Shown one piece after another: positions 23,328 to 31,605 of a DNA stretch of 40,040 nt (positions within the stretch are counted from its first letter, which is position 1; every line of letters starts with the position of its first letter). The stretch is from Thermodesulfobacteriaceae bacterium (GTDB lineage: Bacteria > Desulfobacterota > Thermodesulfobacteria > Thermodesulfobacteriales > Thermodesulfatatoraceae). The stretch covers positions 1-40,040 of the forward strand of contig WGCA01000067.1 of the NCBI GenBank assembly GCA_015494065.1, written 5' to 3'. The notes beneath the pieces are model-generated. The model searched no databases. It was not told the origin of the DNA and was given only the letters and a program-made list of their open reading frames with translations. A program made the position numbers and the translations under genes.

Positions 23328-24471
23328 AGACCAAACTTTCAAAAACTTTGAGGTAATCTAAAACCACCTTTTCCACTTTAAAATCTTCAGCCCTTTTCTG
23401 CAAAAAACTGGCTGGTGGTGGGTTTTCAAGGGTATCCAGGATGGCTTCCGAAAGGGCCTGGTAATCCCCCACCGGCACGAGTCGACCGTAACGGCCGTTT
23501 GCCAGAACCTCGGCACAACCCCCGAAACAGGCGGTACTCACCACCGGACAGCCTACCGCCAGGGCCTCCAGTAACACCCCTGGCAGACCTTCGTAACGTG
23601 AAGACAGGACGAAAACGTCGGCCCGGGCCATAAAAGACCAGGGATTTTCGAAAAAACCCGGCAGAGAAACACAGTTTTCAAGCCCTAGCTTTTTGACCAA
23701 ACGCCACAAAGCCCTCCTTTGCTTCCCCTTCCCCAGGATCACCAGTCTGGCCTCCCTTTTCTGCCTCAAAAGAGAAAAGGCCCGGATCAGGGTGGCAAAA
23801 TCTTTCTGAGGAGAGAGTCTGCCTGCTCCAAGTATCAAAGGGACCTCTTTTGCCTGAAACCAGGGGTGGGGAGGAATTTCCTTAGCTTTTTGGCGAATCT
23901 CTTCTAGCTCAAGGGGGTTGTAGATAACCGCCGTGCGTTCCGCAGGGAAGGGCATGAGGTCCAGGGCGTCTTTAAGAATACTTTCGCAGACCCCGATCCA
24001 AAAATCAGCCTGGGGATAAAAGCGCCTGATGGCTTTGAGTTTTAAAGAATTAAGCCACCTTTTAGGCCAGGTGCCCGCATCTTTTAGGGCCCCAGAAATG
24101 TGGTTGCTCAAACGTAAGACCAGGGGACACGGGCGGCCAGCCCGTTGCCAAGCCCTAACCGCCGGAAGGTGGGCGTGGTTGGCCCCGGAAAGAAAGACAT
24201 CAAGCCTGTTACGGGCCAAATAAGCCGCCAGCTTGGGGACAACCAGCCTGAGACGGAGCCGCCTTTTAAGCCATCCTCCTAAAGCAGGCACCCCTAAGGG
24301 GACCAGGTTCAACGGAAGCCCCTTCACCTTCTTAAAAAGTGGCCCCCTGGGCTCAATAATTAGAAGGTCTACCTGGTGCCCATAGCTCAGCAGCCTCTCA
24401 ATGAGGGTGACTACCCGTCTGGTGGCCCCTCCGCCGGTGAGTCCGTAAAGAAAGACGCCTATTTTCATCAA
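23311..24471 (-). CDS. Glycosyltransferase family 4
   Basis: This 386-residue enzyme has the GT-B fold. The acceptor half opens with FLYGLTGGGATRRVVTLIERL. The donor half has ILGAGRLSPQKDFATLIRAF, PGFFENPWSFMARADVFVLSS and the retaining-GT signature SRYEGLPGVLLEALAVGCPVV. It should add a sugar from a nucleotide-sugar donor to a membrane lipid or glycan on the cytoplasmic face. It is coupled to serine palmitoyltransferase by an ATGA overlap, so glycosylation of a ceramide is the natural proposal; glycosyl-ceramides are known in several Gram-negative lineages. The sugar and acceptor cannot be told from sequence. Confidence 0.88.
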   Translation of the reverse strand: MMKIGVFLYGLTGGGATRRVVTLIERLLSYGHQVDLLIIEPRGPLFKKVKGLPLNLVPLGVPALGGWLKRRLRLRLVVPKLAAYLARNRLDVFLSGANHAHLPAVRAWQRAGRPCPLVLRLSNHISGALKDAGTWPKRWLNSLKLKAIRRFYPQADFWIGVCESILKDALDLMPFPAERTAVIYNPLELEEIRQKAKEIPPHPWFQAKEVPLILGAGRLSPQKDFATLIRAFSLLRQKREARLVILGKGKQRRALWRLVKKLGLENCVSLPGFFENPWSFMARADVFVLSSRYEGLPGVLLEALAVGCPVVSTACFGGCAEVLANGRYGRLVPVGDYQALSEAILDTLENPPPASFLQKRAEDFKVEKVVLDYLKVFESLVYGNQS

Positions 24472-25643
24472 GCAAGGGCGGCAAAGGCCTCGGAGATAGC
24501 CGCAATCTGGGCCGGGGTATGGGCGGCTGAAACGCTGGCCCGCAGGAGGGCCTCACCGCCGGGGGTGGCGGGAGGAAGGACCATGTTTACGTAAACCCCC
24601 CTTTCCAGCAACCCATACCAGGTCTTTAGGGCCTTTTCCGGCTGGCGAAAACGCACCGCCACGATGGGGCTTGGCTCCGGCCCCAGCTCAAACCCCAGTT
24701 CTTTAAGGCGCCCGTAAAGCTGGTAAGCGTTCTGCCAGAGCCTTTCCTTGAGCTCCGGCCTCTCTTGTATGATACGTAAAGCGGCCCGGGCCGCCGCAAT
24801 GTTGGCCGGGGAAAGAGAGGCCGTAAAGACATAAGGACGGCTGGCGTACCTCAAAAGTTCCAGTTCTTCGTAATTGCTGGTACAGTAACCCCCGATGGAG
24901 GCCAGGCTCTTGCTGAAGGTGCCTACGATAAAGTCTACCTTTTCTTCTACCCCGGCCTCTTCCGCCAGCCCCCTTCCCTTCTCGCCCAAAACCCCAAGGG
25001 AATGGGCCTCGTCTACCAGGAGATAGGCTTCGTATTTTTCTTTGAGGTGAGCGATCTCTGCAAGGGGCGCCCGGTCTCCCAGCATGCTGTATAGCCCCTC
25101 CACCACGATGAGGATGTTGGCGGAAGGGTTCTTTTCCCGCAAACGCCTTAATTTCTTTTCGAGGTCTTCCAGGTCGTTGTGCCGGAAACGGTAAACCGGC
25201 ACCCCCCCGAGCCTGGTACCGTCGTAAATGCTAGCGTGACAATCAGCGTCAAGGAGGACCAGGTCGTCTCGCCCAACCAGGGTGGAAAGGACCCCTAAAT
25301 TGGCGGCGTAACCCGTGGTAAAAACAATGGTGGCCCTGCGCCCAAAAAATTCCGAAAGTTCCTGTTCCAGGGCCACGTGACTGTGGTAAGTACCGTTGGC
25401 CATACGTGACCCGGTGGTACCGGTACCTTCGGCCTTGATCGCCGCACAGGCGGCCTCGATGCAGGCTTTATCAAAGGTAAGGCCAAGATAATTATTGGTG
25501 CCCGCCAGGATGACCCTTTGGCCGTTCACGATGGCTTCGGTAGGTGAGATGATCTTTTCAATCACTACGTTGAAGCCACCGAAGAAGGCCCTTACCTGAT
25601 CTAATTGCGCAGCAAGTTTGCTAAACTTATCAAAGATGCCCAT
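24468..25643 (-). CDS. spt: Serine palmitoyltransferase
   Basis: This PLP enzyme condenses serine with an acyl thioester to make 3-ketosphinganine, the entry step to sphingolipids. At 391 residues it has the alpha-oxoamine synthase fold, with the stacking His136 in DADCHAS, Asp211 and His214 in LVDEAHSLGVLG and Lys245 in GTFSKSLASIGGY. Spt-like features include GTNNYLGLTFD, SRMANGTYHSHVALE and YCTSNYEELE. The spacing of these residues matches the Sphingomonas enzyme (recalled as 159, 231, 234, 265). It is directly preceded by an acyl carrier protein and a reductase, without other biotin genes, which argues against 8-amino-7-oxononanoate synthase. It overlaps the acp gene by 14 bases. Confidence 0.85.
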   Translation of the reverse strand: MGIFDKFSKLAAQLDQVRAFFGGFNVVIEKIISPTEAIVNGQRVILAGTNNYLGLTFDKACIEAACAAIKAEGTGTTGSRMANGTYHSHVALEQELSEFFGRRATIVFTTGYAANLGVLSTLVGRDDLVLLDADCHASIYDGTRLGGVPVYRFRHNDLEDLEKKLRRLREKNPSANILIVVEGLYSMLGDRAPLAEIAHLKEKYEAYLLVDEAHSLGVLGEKGRGLAEEAGVEEKVDFIVGTFSKSLASIGGYCTSNYEELELLRYASRPYVFTASLSPANIAAARAALRIIQERPELKERLWQNAYQLYGRLKELGFELGPEPSPIVAVRFRQPEKALKTWYGLLERGVYVNMVLPPATPGGEALLRASVSAAHTPAQIAAISEAFAALA

Positions 25644-25887
25644 GGTCCCCTTCCGTAAGCTTTTCTATCTCCCTTACCAAGTCCCCCACGGTGCGGATTT
25701 CGTTAAGGACGTTTATGGGTACCGTGATATCGAACCTGTCCTCCACCGCCGCGAGAATCTCCATAGCCCTCAGGGAATCAACTTCAAGATCTTTTTCAAA
25801 ACTGGTCTCAGGGGTTATCTCTACCGGGCGGTTCAGTACTTCGGCCAATATTTCTCGAACCGTCTCAAAGATCTCTTCCCGTCTCAT
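25630..25887 (-). CDS. Acyl carrier protein of the ceramide operon
   Basis: This 85-residue carrier has the phosphopantetheine site DSL at Ser38 (LEVDSLRAMEILAAVED) and the usual four-helix pattern. It is not the housekeeping AcpP: the sequence is unusual (MRREEIFETVREIL) and it is fixed between serine palmitoyltransferase and a reductase, overlapping them by 14 and 23 bases. In known bacterial ceramide pathways a dedicated carrier delivers the acyl group to Spt. The long-chain ligase of this operon would load it. Confidence 0.88.
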   Translation of the reverse strand: MRREEIFETVREILAEVLNRPVEITPETSFEKDLEVDSLRAMEILAAVEDRFDITVPINVLNEIRTVGDLVREIEKLTEGDHGHL

Positions 25888-26800
25888 TAGTCACCCATTC
25901 CTTTAAGGCTTTTTCCAAGGGCCAACGGGGCTGCCAGCCAAGGTCTCTGGTTATCTCATCATTAACACAAGTCCAATCGGGGTGGCAAAGCTCAGACACT
26001 TTGTAATGGGAAAAGAGCGGGGCTTTTCCTATTATTTTACTGACCAAAAGGCTTCCATAACCAGCCATTCTTAAAATATTTTCAGGAACGACCACGAGAC
26101 GGGGGGCCTTGCCTGTTATACGGGCCACGATTTCCCGTACCTCAAGCCAGGAATAACCCCTGGGACGCCCGTCGTGCAATTCATAAATTTTGCAAGCTTC
26201 TAGGTCCTTTTCCAGCCAAGAGAGAATGGCTTGACAGAGATCAAAAACGTAGATGAGGGAAAAACGGTTTTCAGGGTCACCCGGAACCGGTAGCACCCCC
26301 TTGAACATAAGCTTTATCAAGGGCGTCAGCCCCTCGTCGTAAGGACCATAGACGGCCGGAGGCCGGAAGACCTGCCAGCACAAAGGGCTTTGCCGAAGCA
26401 AATCCTCGGCCTGTCTTTTGGTGGCAGCGTAAGGGGAAAGATAGGGGTACCTGGCAGCCAGGGAGGAAACATAAAGAAAGCGCTTGACCCCGGCCTGGGA
26501 GGCGGCGGCCACCAGGTTTAAAAAGCCTCTGAGATTGGTGACGGCAAAATCTTCGTAAGAAGTTCCCCTTATGGCACCGGCCAGATGGATTACCGCCTCG
26601 GTCCCGGCCACCAGCCTTTCCAAGGCCTCCGGGCAGGAGAGATCCCCCACGACCCATTCCACCCCGGGAAAAAATCTCTTAAAGGTCTTCAAACGGGCCG
26701 GCCTCACCAGGGCCTTTACCCGTATCCCGGCAGGCAGAAGGGCCAAAAGGTTGCGGCCGATAAAGCCCGTGGCGCCGGTTACTGCGATAGATTTTTCCAT
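25865..26800 (-). CDS. Extended SDR reductase, candidate ceramide reductase
   Basis: This NAD(P)-dependent enzyme of 311 residues has TGATGFIG at the N-terminus, the Ser in YVSSLAAR and the catalytic YAATK pair (Tyr-x-x-x-Lys). It ends with LGWQPRWPLEKALKEWV as in extended SDRs. In Caulobacter-type pathways an epimerase-like reductase (CerR) reduces the 3-keto group of the ceramide precursor. Its place between the ligase and the carrier supports that. A sugar epimerase is the alternative. It starts immediately after the ligase stop (TAAATG) with no gap. Confidence 0.75.
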   Translation of the reverse strand: MEKSIAVTGATGFIGRNLLALLPAGIRVKALVRPARLKTFKRFFPGVEWVVGDLSCPEALERLVAGTEAVIHLAGAIRGTSYEDFAVTNLRGFLNLVAAASQAGVKRFLYVSSLAARYPYLSPYAATKRQAEDLLRQSPLCWQVFRPPAVYGPYDEGLTPLIKLMFKGVLPVPGDPENRFSLIYVFDLCQAILSWLEKDLEACKIYELHDGRPRGYSWLEVREIVARITGKAPRLVVVPENILRMAGYGSLLVSKIIGKAPLFSHYKVSELCHPDWTCVNDEITRDLGWQPRWPLEKALKEWVTNETGRDL

Positions 26801-28576
26801 TTACGAGGCGGCTTTTAACCGGGACTCCGAACTAAAAAAGAGGGGAAGCAAACCCTTTTCCTGGCAGACACGGCGGGTATGGCTGCGGGCCGGTTTCCCA
26901 GAAGTAGTCTTTACGATGGTATTTTTGGGGACCAGAAACACCTGACAATTTATACCAAGCTCTTGCCTTACGGTAGCGGCTATTCTTTCTTTCAGGACTT
27001 TGGCCTCCTCGGCGGTTAGCTTCCTCGTCTCTACCACCAGCACCGGTACGTCCTTTCCCTCCTCGTCCGGCACGGCAAAAGCGCAGGCGTTACCTGATTT
27101 TACCTCCTTAAATCTTTCCGCCACCAGCTCAAGGTCCTGAGGCCAAACGTTTTTTCCGTGGACGATGATCAGGTCTTTGGCCCGCCCCGTTATTACCAGC
27201 TCGCCTTCGTGGAGATAGGCCAGGTCCCCGGTATTCAACCAGCCGTCTTTTAAGACCTCCCTGGTGGCCTCTTCATCTCCCAAATAACCCGCCATCACGC
27301 TTTCCCCGCGCACGTAAAGGAGCCCCACCCTTCCTTCTGGCAGGGGACGTCCCGCCTCATCCCGAATTTCCACCGCCAGACCCGGCAAAGGTCGCCCGCA
27401 GCGGACCAAAGCTTTGGCCTGAGGGGAATTAGAAGGGCAAAAGGACACCCTACCTTCCCTGGCCAGTAGCTCCCGGTCCACCACGTCTACCTTTATCCCC
27501 TCTCCCAGGGGGGTAAAAGAGACGGCCAGGGTGCATTCCGCCATCCCGTATGAGGGCAGAAAGGCCTTGGGGTCAAAACCGCAGCGGGCAAATTTTTGGG
27601 CAAACTTCTTGAGGATAGAGTCCCTTATCATCTCTGCCCCCACCCCGGCCACCCGCCAGCAGGAAAGATCAAGCCCTTCTAGATCTTCCTCTTTTAGACG
27701 CAAGACCGCCAGCTCATAACCAAAAGGTGGTGCGAAGGAAATGGTGGCCCGATGCTCGGAAATCAACTTCAGCCACAGGCCGGGACGCATAATAAAATCT
27801 TTGGGACTTAAGAAATCCACTGACACCTGACTGGCCAAGGGCGCCAGGATAAGCCCCACGAGCCCCATGTCATGATAGAAGGGTAACCAGGAAACCGCCC
27901 GGTCCCCTTCTCTTCGCTCAACCCCATATTTGGCGATCAGATGCAGGTTGTGCATCAAGGCCCGCTGAGTGATCAAGACCCCGCGGGGAAACTTTGTGCT
28001 CCCGGAAGTGAACTGAATATAAGCCAGCTCGTCAGGCCCCAAGGGTTTGAACGGGGCGTCTTTTTCCGGGAGGGCCTCCAGGGTCTCTTCCGTGCCAAAA
28101 TGTGGCACCCGGGCCTCTTTAGCCGCCTCTTGCCCGAACTTTAAAAATTCTTCAGGGACAAATAAGGCCTTGGCTCTTGAGATTTTAAGGAGTCTTGCTA
28201 GCTGTTTGACGTAAGCCTCCGCACTGCTTAACTGGAGCATTAAAGGCAGGGGAACCGGCACGTAACCCGCGTATTGGCAGGCAAAAAATAGCTTTACAAA
28301 AAAGGGGCGCGTATGGGCCAGGATAGCTACCGTGGTTCCCCGTTTAAACCCCAAGGCCAAAAGTTTGCGGGCCCACTTCTGGGCTTCCTGCCTAAGCTCC
28401 TGGTAAGATAGGGCCTTCAGGAGGGAACCACGGGGACCGAAAAAATTAAAACCAGTCCTTCCCTTTGCGGCGTAATCCAGCGCCGCTGCCAGCGTTTCAA
28501 ACTCGGCCCGTTTTATCGGTATGCCACTTTCTGTAGGCGTTGGCCTCATTTTCCGAACCAGATTCTCAAAGGGCAA
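26801..28576 (-). CDS. Fatty-acyl-AMP/acyl-ACP ligase (FAAL-like)
   Basis: This 591-residue adenylate-forming enzyme activates a long-chain fatty acid and should load it on the carrier in the same operon. It has the AMP-binding loop IQFTSGSTKFPRGVLITQ, WLPFYHDMGLVGLIL (a FAAL-like block), LPSYGMAECTLAVSF, NTGDLAYLHEGELVITGRAKDLI and a short C-terminal domain. This is the role of the acyl-ACP synthetase of the Caulobacter ceramide set. The start is TTG 28576, supported by GGGAGGG seven to eight bases upstream. It is the first gene of the six-gene minus operon running to 22143. Confidence 0.88.
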   Translation of the reverse strand: MPFENLVRKMRPTPTESGIPIKRAEFETLAAALDYAAKGRTGFNFFGPRGSLLKALSYQELRQEAQKWARKLLALGFKRGTTVAILAHTRPFFVKLFFACQYAGYVPVPLPLMLQLSSAEAYVKQLARLLKISRAKALFVPEEFLKFGQEAAKEARVPHFGTEETLEALPEKDAPFKPLGPDELAYIQFTSGSTKFPRGVLITQRALMHNLHLIAKYGVERREGDRAVSWLPFYHDMGLVGLILAPLASQVSVDFLSPKDFIMRPGLWLKLISEHRATISFAPPFGYELAVLRLKEEDLEGLDLSCWRVAGVGAEMIRDSILKKFAQKFARCGFDPKAFLPSYGMAECTLAVSFTPLGEGIKVDVVDRELLAREGRVSFCPSNSPQAKALVRCGRPLPGLAVEIRDEAGRPLPEGRVGLLYVRGESVMAGYLGDEEATREVLKDGWLNTGDLAYLHEGELVITGRAKDLIIVHGKNVWPQDLELVAERFKEVKSGNACAFAVPDEEGKDVPVLVVETRKLTAEEAKVLKERIAATVRQELGINCQVFLVPKNTIVKTTSGKPARSHTRRVCQEKGLLPLFFSSESRLKAAS

Positions 28577-28601
28577 AATTTTTCCCTCCCTCTACCATGA
28601 G

Positions 28602-28629
28602 AAAATAAACTACTTCAAGACCAAAGCAA
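28602..28629 (-). promoter_or_regulatory. Possible promoter of the ceramide operon
   Basis: On the minus strand TTGCTT (28629-28624) and TATTTT (28607-28602) are 16 bases apart, with transcription expected about 20 bases before the TTG start. Both boxes are imperfect. It lies in the only upstream gap (84 bases), which is shared with a divergent gene. Confidence 0.3.
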
Positions 28630-28660
28630 TAAGTTTTAAAATGGGCCTGGCTATTTAAAC

Positions 28661-29248
28661 ATGAAAAAAACAATCAAAAAACTTCTAAATTACGCGGCCT
28701 TAATTTTGGTCTTCATTCCTTATCTTCTGGCCTTTTTGGGCCAGAAGGCCTTTAAGAGCGAAAAAATTTATCTTTTTTGGGCCCAGACGCTCGCCCTTGT
28801 TCCGGGGGTGCCGGGCAATTTTTTAAGGCGCGCCTTTTACCGTCTCTGTCTCACCAGGGTGGATTGGTCCTGCGAAATCGGGTTTGGTAGCTTTTTCAGT
28901 CACCCCTTTGGGGTAATCGAGGAAGACGTTTACGTGGGGCCTTATTGTATCCTAGGGCACGTGATTTTAAGGAGGGGCTGTCTTATCGCCTCCCGGGTAA
29001 GTATCCCGAGTGGGAAAAGACAACACCGACGTGACCCACAGGGCCGTCTCCTGGCGGCTGCTCCCCAAAACTTTGAGGTTATTGAAATCGGCCCTCACGC
29101 CTGGATCGGTGAAGGGGCCATTGTTTTGGCCCGGGTAGGGGAAAGGGCCACGGTCGCCGCCGGGGCGGTGGTGACCAGGCCTGTTCCGCCGCGAAGTGTG
29201 GTGGCCGGAAACCCGGCCCAGGTCATAAAAACTAGGGGAGGAAACTGA
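28661..29248 (+). CDS. Hexapeptide-repeat acyltransferase
   Basis: This 195-residue protein has a hydrophobic N-terminus (LLNYAALILVFIPYLLAFL) and a left-handed beta-helix. The imperfect hexapeptide turns run through VIEEDVYVGPYCILGHVILR, then a loop SGKRQHRRD, then IGPHAWIGEGAIVLARVGE and the standard close VVAGNPAQVIK. The family uses acetyl-CoA or other acyl-CoA to modify sugars, serine or antibiotics. It faces away from the ceramide operon across a short intergenic gap, so acylation of the glycolipid is possible but unsupported by anything more direct. The ATG has no clear ribosome site. It overlaps the convergent downstream gene by 17 bases. Confidence 0.75.
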   Translation: MKKTIKKLLNYAALILVFIPYLLAFLGQKAFKSEKIYLFWAQTLALVPGVPGNFLRRAFYRLCLTRVDWSCEIGFGSFFSHPFGVIEEDVYVGPYCILGHVILRRGCLIASRVSIPSGKRQHRRDPQGRLLAAAPQNFEVIEIGPHAWIGEGAIVLARVGERATVAAGAVVTRPVPPRSVVAGNPAQVIKTRGGN

Positions 29249-29696
29249 TCAATTTGCCCTGGGCGTAAAGGCCGCAGCCCCACACCTTCCCCTCGCATTT
29301 GATGATTACGTAGCCCTCTTCCACTTCCGCTTCAAAAGGGAGACGTTTTTCGCGTCTTAGGCGATCAAGCTGGGAGGGGCTAAGCTCAAGGACGTTTTTG
29401 GTGGCCAGATGACCAAAACGCTGCAAGGCCGTGGAAGTAGGTTTGAGCCACCGAGAGACCCTCCTGGTAAATAAAAGCCCCACCGTCTGGACCTTGAGGT
29501 TTTGCAACGGCCTTAAGTCCGGAGGCGCGATAAAGAGCCAATAATTTTTGGCGGTGGAGAGCAAAAGGTAGTCCTGAAAGATCTCTTTCGGGATACCAAA
29601 CCGCTCTTCCCAAAAGGAAAGGACTTCCTCCCTTTCTTTTAAGGAAACCACCCTGGGCCATTTGGCTTCTTTATGGATCTTCTTGCGGCGTCCCAT
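29232..29696 (-). CDS. Detached RsmF-type C-terminal domain
   Basis: This 154-residue protein resembles the C-terminal PUA-like region that follows the catalytic domain in RsmF-type rRNA methyltransferases: WLFIAPPDLRPLQNLKVQTV, GLLFTRRVSRWLKPTSTALQ and EEGYVIIKCEGKVWGCGLY. It begins on the last base of the methyltransferase stop (TGATG), so it looks like the RNA-binding half of that enzyme encoded as its own polypeptide. It is the last gene of a long minus operon. The function is inferred from position and partial resemblance; a stand-alone RNA-binding protein is the alternative. Confidence 0.6.
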   Translation of the reverse strand: MGRRKKIHKEAKWPRVVSLKEREEVLSFWEERFGIPKEIFQDYLLLSTAKNYWLFIAPPDLRPLQNLKVQTVGLLFTRRVSRWLKPTSTALQRFGHLATKNVLELSPSQLDRLRREKRLPFEAEVEEGYVIIKCEGKVWGCGLYAQGKLISFLP

Positions 29697-30622
29697 CAGA
29701 AAAGCCTCTTTATTTTAGCCACAAAAAAGCCCACCGCTTGGGTCTCGTGGGGGTAAAACCGCGCCGTCTTTTGGAGATCCGGGTGAAGGGGCCGACCTTC
29801 CCACTCCGTCACCCCGGGGTGGTGGGGGAGCGGGTAAGTACAGGATACTATCTCGGCCTGCCTTTTGCGCAAAAGATAATCCACCACCATCTCGTTTTCT
29901 TCCGGATTAAAAGTACAGGTGGAATAAACTACGATGCCTCCAACCTTGACCAGGTCAAAAGCCCTTACCAGGAGCCCTTTTTGAATCGCCGGAAGGTTAG
30001 TGTGGCCTTCTTTTTGGTAAAGGAGCTCTCCCTCATAGCCCTCACGGTAACGACCTTCTCCCGAGCAAGGGGCGTCTACCAGAACCTTGTCAAAGGGGAC
30101 CCCAAAGGGAAAGACCTCCCCCCGGTAAAGGGTGGTAAGGGCACAAGCCACTCCCAAACGCTTGAGGTTAGCCACCAGGGCCGTAAGGCGGTCAAGCCGC
30201 CGGTCATTGGCCACAATAACCGCCTTGTCTTCAGCCACCTGGGCTATCTGAGTCGTCTTACTCCCCGGGGCTGCGCACATATCAAGGATATACTCCCCGG
30301 GCTTGGGTTCCAAAGCTATCACCGGTAAGGCGCTGCTCAAGGTCATGGGATAGATATAGCCCAGGTAGTATTCTTCCGTGTTCCCCAGGGGAAAATCGCG
30401 GGGTTCTGCCCGGTAAAAATGGGGAAAACCCGGCACCGCTTCAGCCTTGACCCCTTGACGGGCCAGGCCAGCCAAGACCACCTCAGGGTCCGGAGCTTTA
30501 AGCTCGTTCAGACGGAAATAAAGGGGTAGCGGCTCCCTTAAATGGGCCAAAAATTTCTCAAAGTCCGGGATAATCTCGCGATAACGGGCGAAATAAGCTG
30601 GGGCTTCCGTGACTTTAAGCAT
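29696..30622 (-). CDS. NOL1/NOP2/Sun-family RNA m5C methyltransferase
   Basis: This S-adenosylmethionine-dependent enzyme of 308 residues methylates cytosine in rRNA or tRNA. Motif I is DMCAAPGSKT, motif IV with the first catalytic Cys is DAPCSGEG, and motif VI with the second is STCTFNPEENE. The N-terminal region holds LYFRLNELKA. It ends right after the catalytic domain, and the usual C-terminal RNA-binding extension appears as the next gene in a one-base overlap. It overlaps the upstream HAD phosphatase gene by eight bases. RsmF (16S rRNA C1407) is the closest guess, but the target base is not determinable. Confidence 0.9.
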   Translation of the reverse strand: MLKVTEAPAYFARYREIIPDFEKFLAHLREPLPLYFRLNELKAPDPEVVLAGLARQGVKAEAVPGFPHFYRAEPRDFPLGNTEEYYLGYIYPMTLSSALPVIALEPKPGEYILDMCAAPGSKTTQIAQVAEDKAVIVANDRRLDRLTALVANLKRLGVACALTTLYRGEVFPFGVPFDKVLVDAPCSGEGRYREGYEGELLYQKEGHTNLPAIQKGLLVRAFDLVKVGGIVVYSTCTFNPEENEMVVDYLLRKRQAEIVSCTYPLPHHPGVTEWEGRPLHPDLQKTARFYPHETQAVGFFVAKIKRLF

Positions 30623-31292
30623 GACTTTTCCCGTTTAGCAGGAGGCGATAAAGCTCCCGGTGAGAAGGAAGCACCAGATCGGCCTGTTTCAGATGTTGGG
30701 GGGCAAGGGTGGTGGTGAGGGCCACACAAAAAAGCCCTGCTCCTTTGGCACTCCTAATACCAGCCGGGGCGTTTTCCACCGCCAAAGCCGCCTCCTCTGG
30801 GGCCTTTAACTTTTCTCTGGCCAGTAGATAGGGCTCCGGGTGGGGCTTACGGCGCCTAACCTGATCCCCGGTGAGGATAAAATGAAAAAGCCCCCTCAAA
30901 CTGGAGGGTAAAATTTCTTCCAAAATTTCACGGTGGGAACTGGTAACTAAAGCGAGTTTTTTTCCTTCTTTCCTCAAGTCCGCCAAAAGATCCGGGATCT
31001 CAGGAAATGGTTTTACGAAAGACCAGTATTTCTGCCGGAACAAGGCTCGCTGGCGTTTTAGGACCTGGCGGAAGAGTTCTTCAGTTGGAGAAACCCCCTG
31101 GTCCTCAAAGATTTTACGTGAGGTCTCGGCCTCAATGGCCCCTTCGTGCAGGTAAAGGGCTTCTTCTGGAACGTTAAGTCCGAACTCCCGAAAGGCCTCC
31201 TGCCAGGCCCTGACGTGCCACGGCATACTGTCCAGCACTACGCCGTCCATGTCAAATAATACGGCTTCTGCGTTTCTGACTTTCTCCTCCAT
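30615..31292 (-). CDS. HAD-superfamily phosphatase / phosphoglucomutase-like
   Basis: This 225-residue protein has motif I VLFDMDGVVLDSMPWH with both catalytic aspartates, motif II LALVTSSHRE, the Lys of motif III in RRRKPHPEPYLLA and motif IV AVENAPAGIRSAKGAG. The helical cap from about residue 20 to 85 places it with beta-phosphoglucomutases and phosphoglycolate phosphatases. The exact substrate is not evident. It lies in the phoH-DivIVA operon and overlaps the methyltransferase by eight bases. Confidence 0.88.
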   Translation of the reverse strand: MEEKVRNAEAVLFDMDGVVLDSMPWHVRAWQEAFREFGLNVPEEALYLHEGAIEAETSRKIFEDQGVSPTEELFRQVLKRQRALFRQKYWSFVKPFPEIPDLLADLRKEGKKLALVTSSHREILEEILPSSLRGLFHFILTGDQVRRRKPHPEPYLLAREKLKAPEEAALAVENAPAGIRSAKGAGLFCVALTTTLAPQHLKQADLVLPSHRELYRLLLNGKSHA

Positions 31293-31323
31293 TAAGGCCA
31301 GACCTCCTGCTTTCTACCCAACC

Positions 31324-31605
31324 TTATACTTTGAGCCGTTTTTGCACTTCTTCAAGGGACAACCCCTGAATAAGGACCTGTTTTTGGCGAGAGGTAAGGC
31401 CTTTTAAAATCTTTATTTTCCCCTTGGGTAGAGATAGTCTTTGGGCCAGAAAGGCCAAGAGGGCCTGGTTGGCTTTACCATCCACCGGTGGGGCCTTAAG
31501 CCTGATCTTTAAGGCCCCGGCGTGGGTACCTGCGATTTCATCACGCTTGGCCTTGGGTTGCAAATGGACGGCCAAGATAACGCCTTCTTGCGCTACCCTA
31601 AACAT
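31324..31605 (-). CDS. DUF167 (YggU) family protein
   Basis: This 93-residue protein carries the YggU pattern: LAVHLQPKAKRDEIAGTHAGALKIRLKA split by turns, then PPVDGKANQALLAFLAQ and GLTSRQKQVLIQG. The biochemical role of the family is unknown. It overlaps the divIVA-like gene by eight bases, an arrangement common in bacterial yggT-divIVA clusters. A 31-base gap with a possible ribosome site precedes the HAD gene. Confidence 0.85.
   Translation of the reverse strand: MFRVAQEGVILAVHLQPKAKRDEIAGTHAGALKIRLKAPPVDGKANQALLAFLAQRLSLPKGKIKILKGLTSRQKQVLIQGLSLEEVQKRLKV

Noticed and set aside
24468-25643. 8-Amino-7-oxononanoate synthase or glycine C-acetyltransferase
   Set aside because: The fold is shared, but the NGTYHSH and GTNNYLGLTFD blocks and the acp/ligase/reductase neighbours fit serine palmitoyltransferase better, and no other biotin gene is present.
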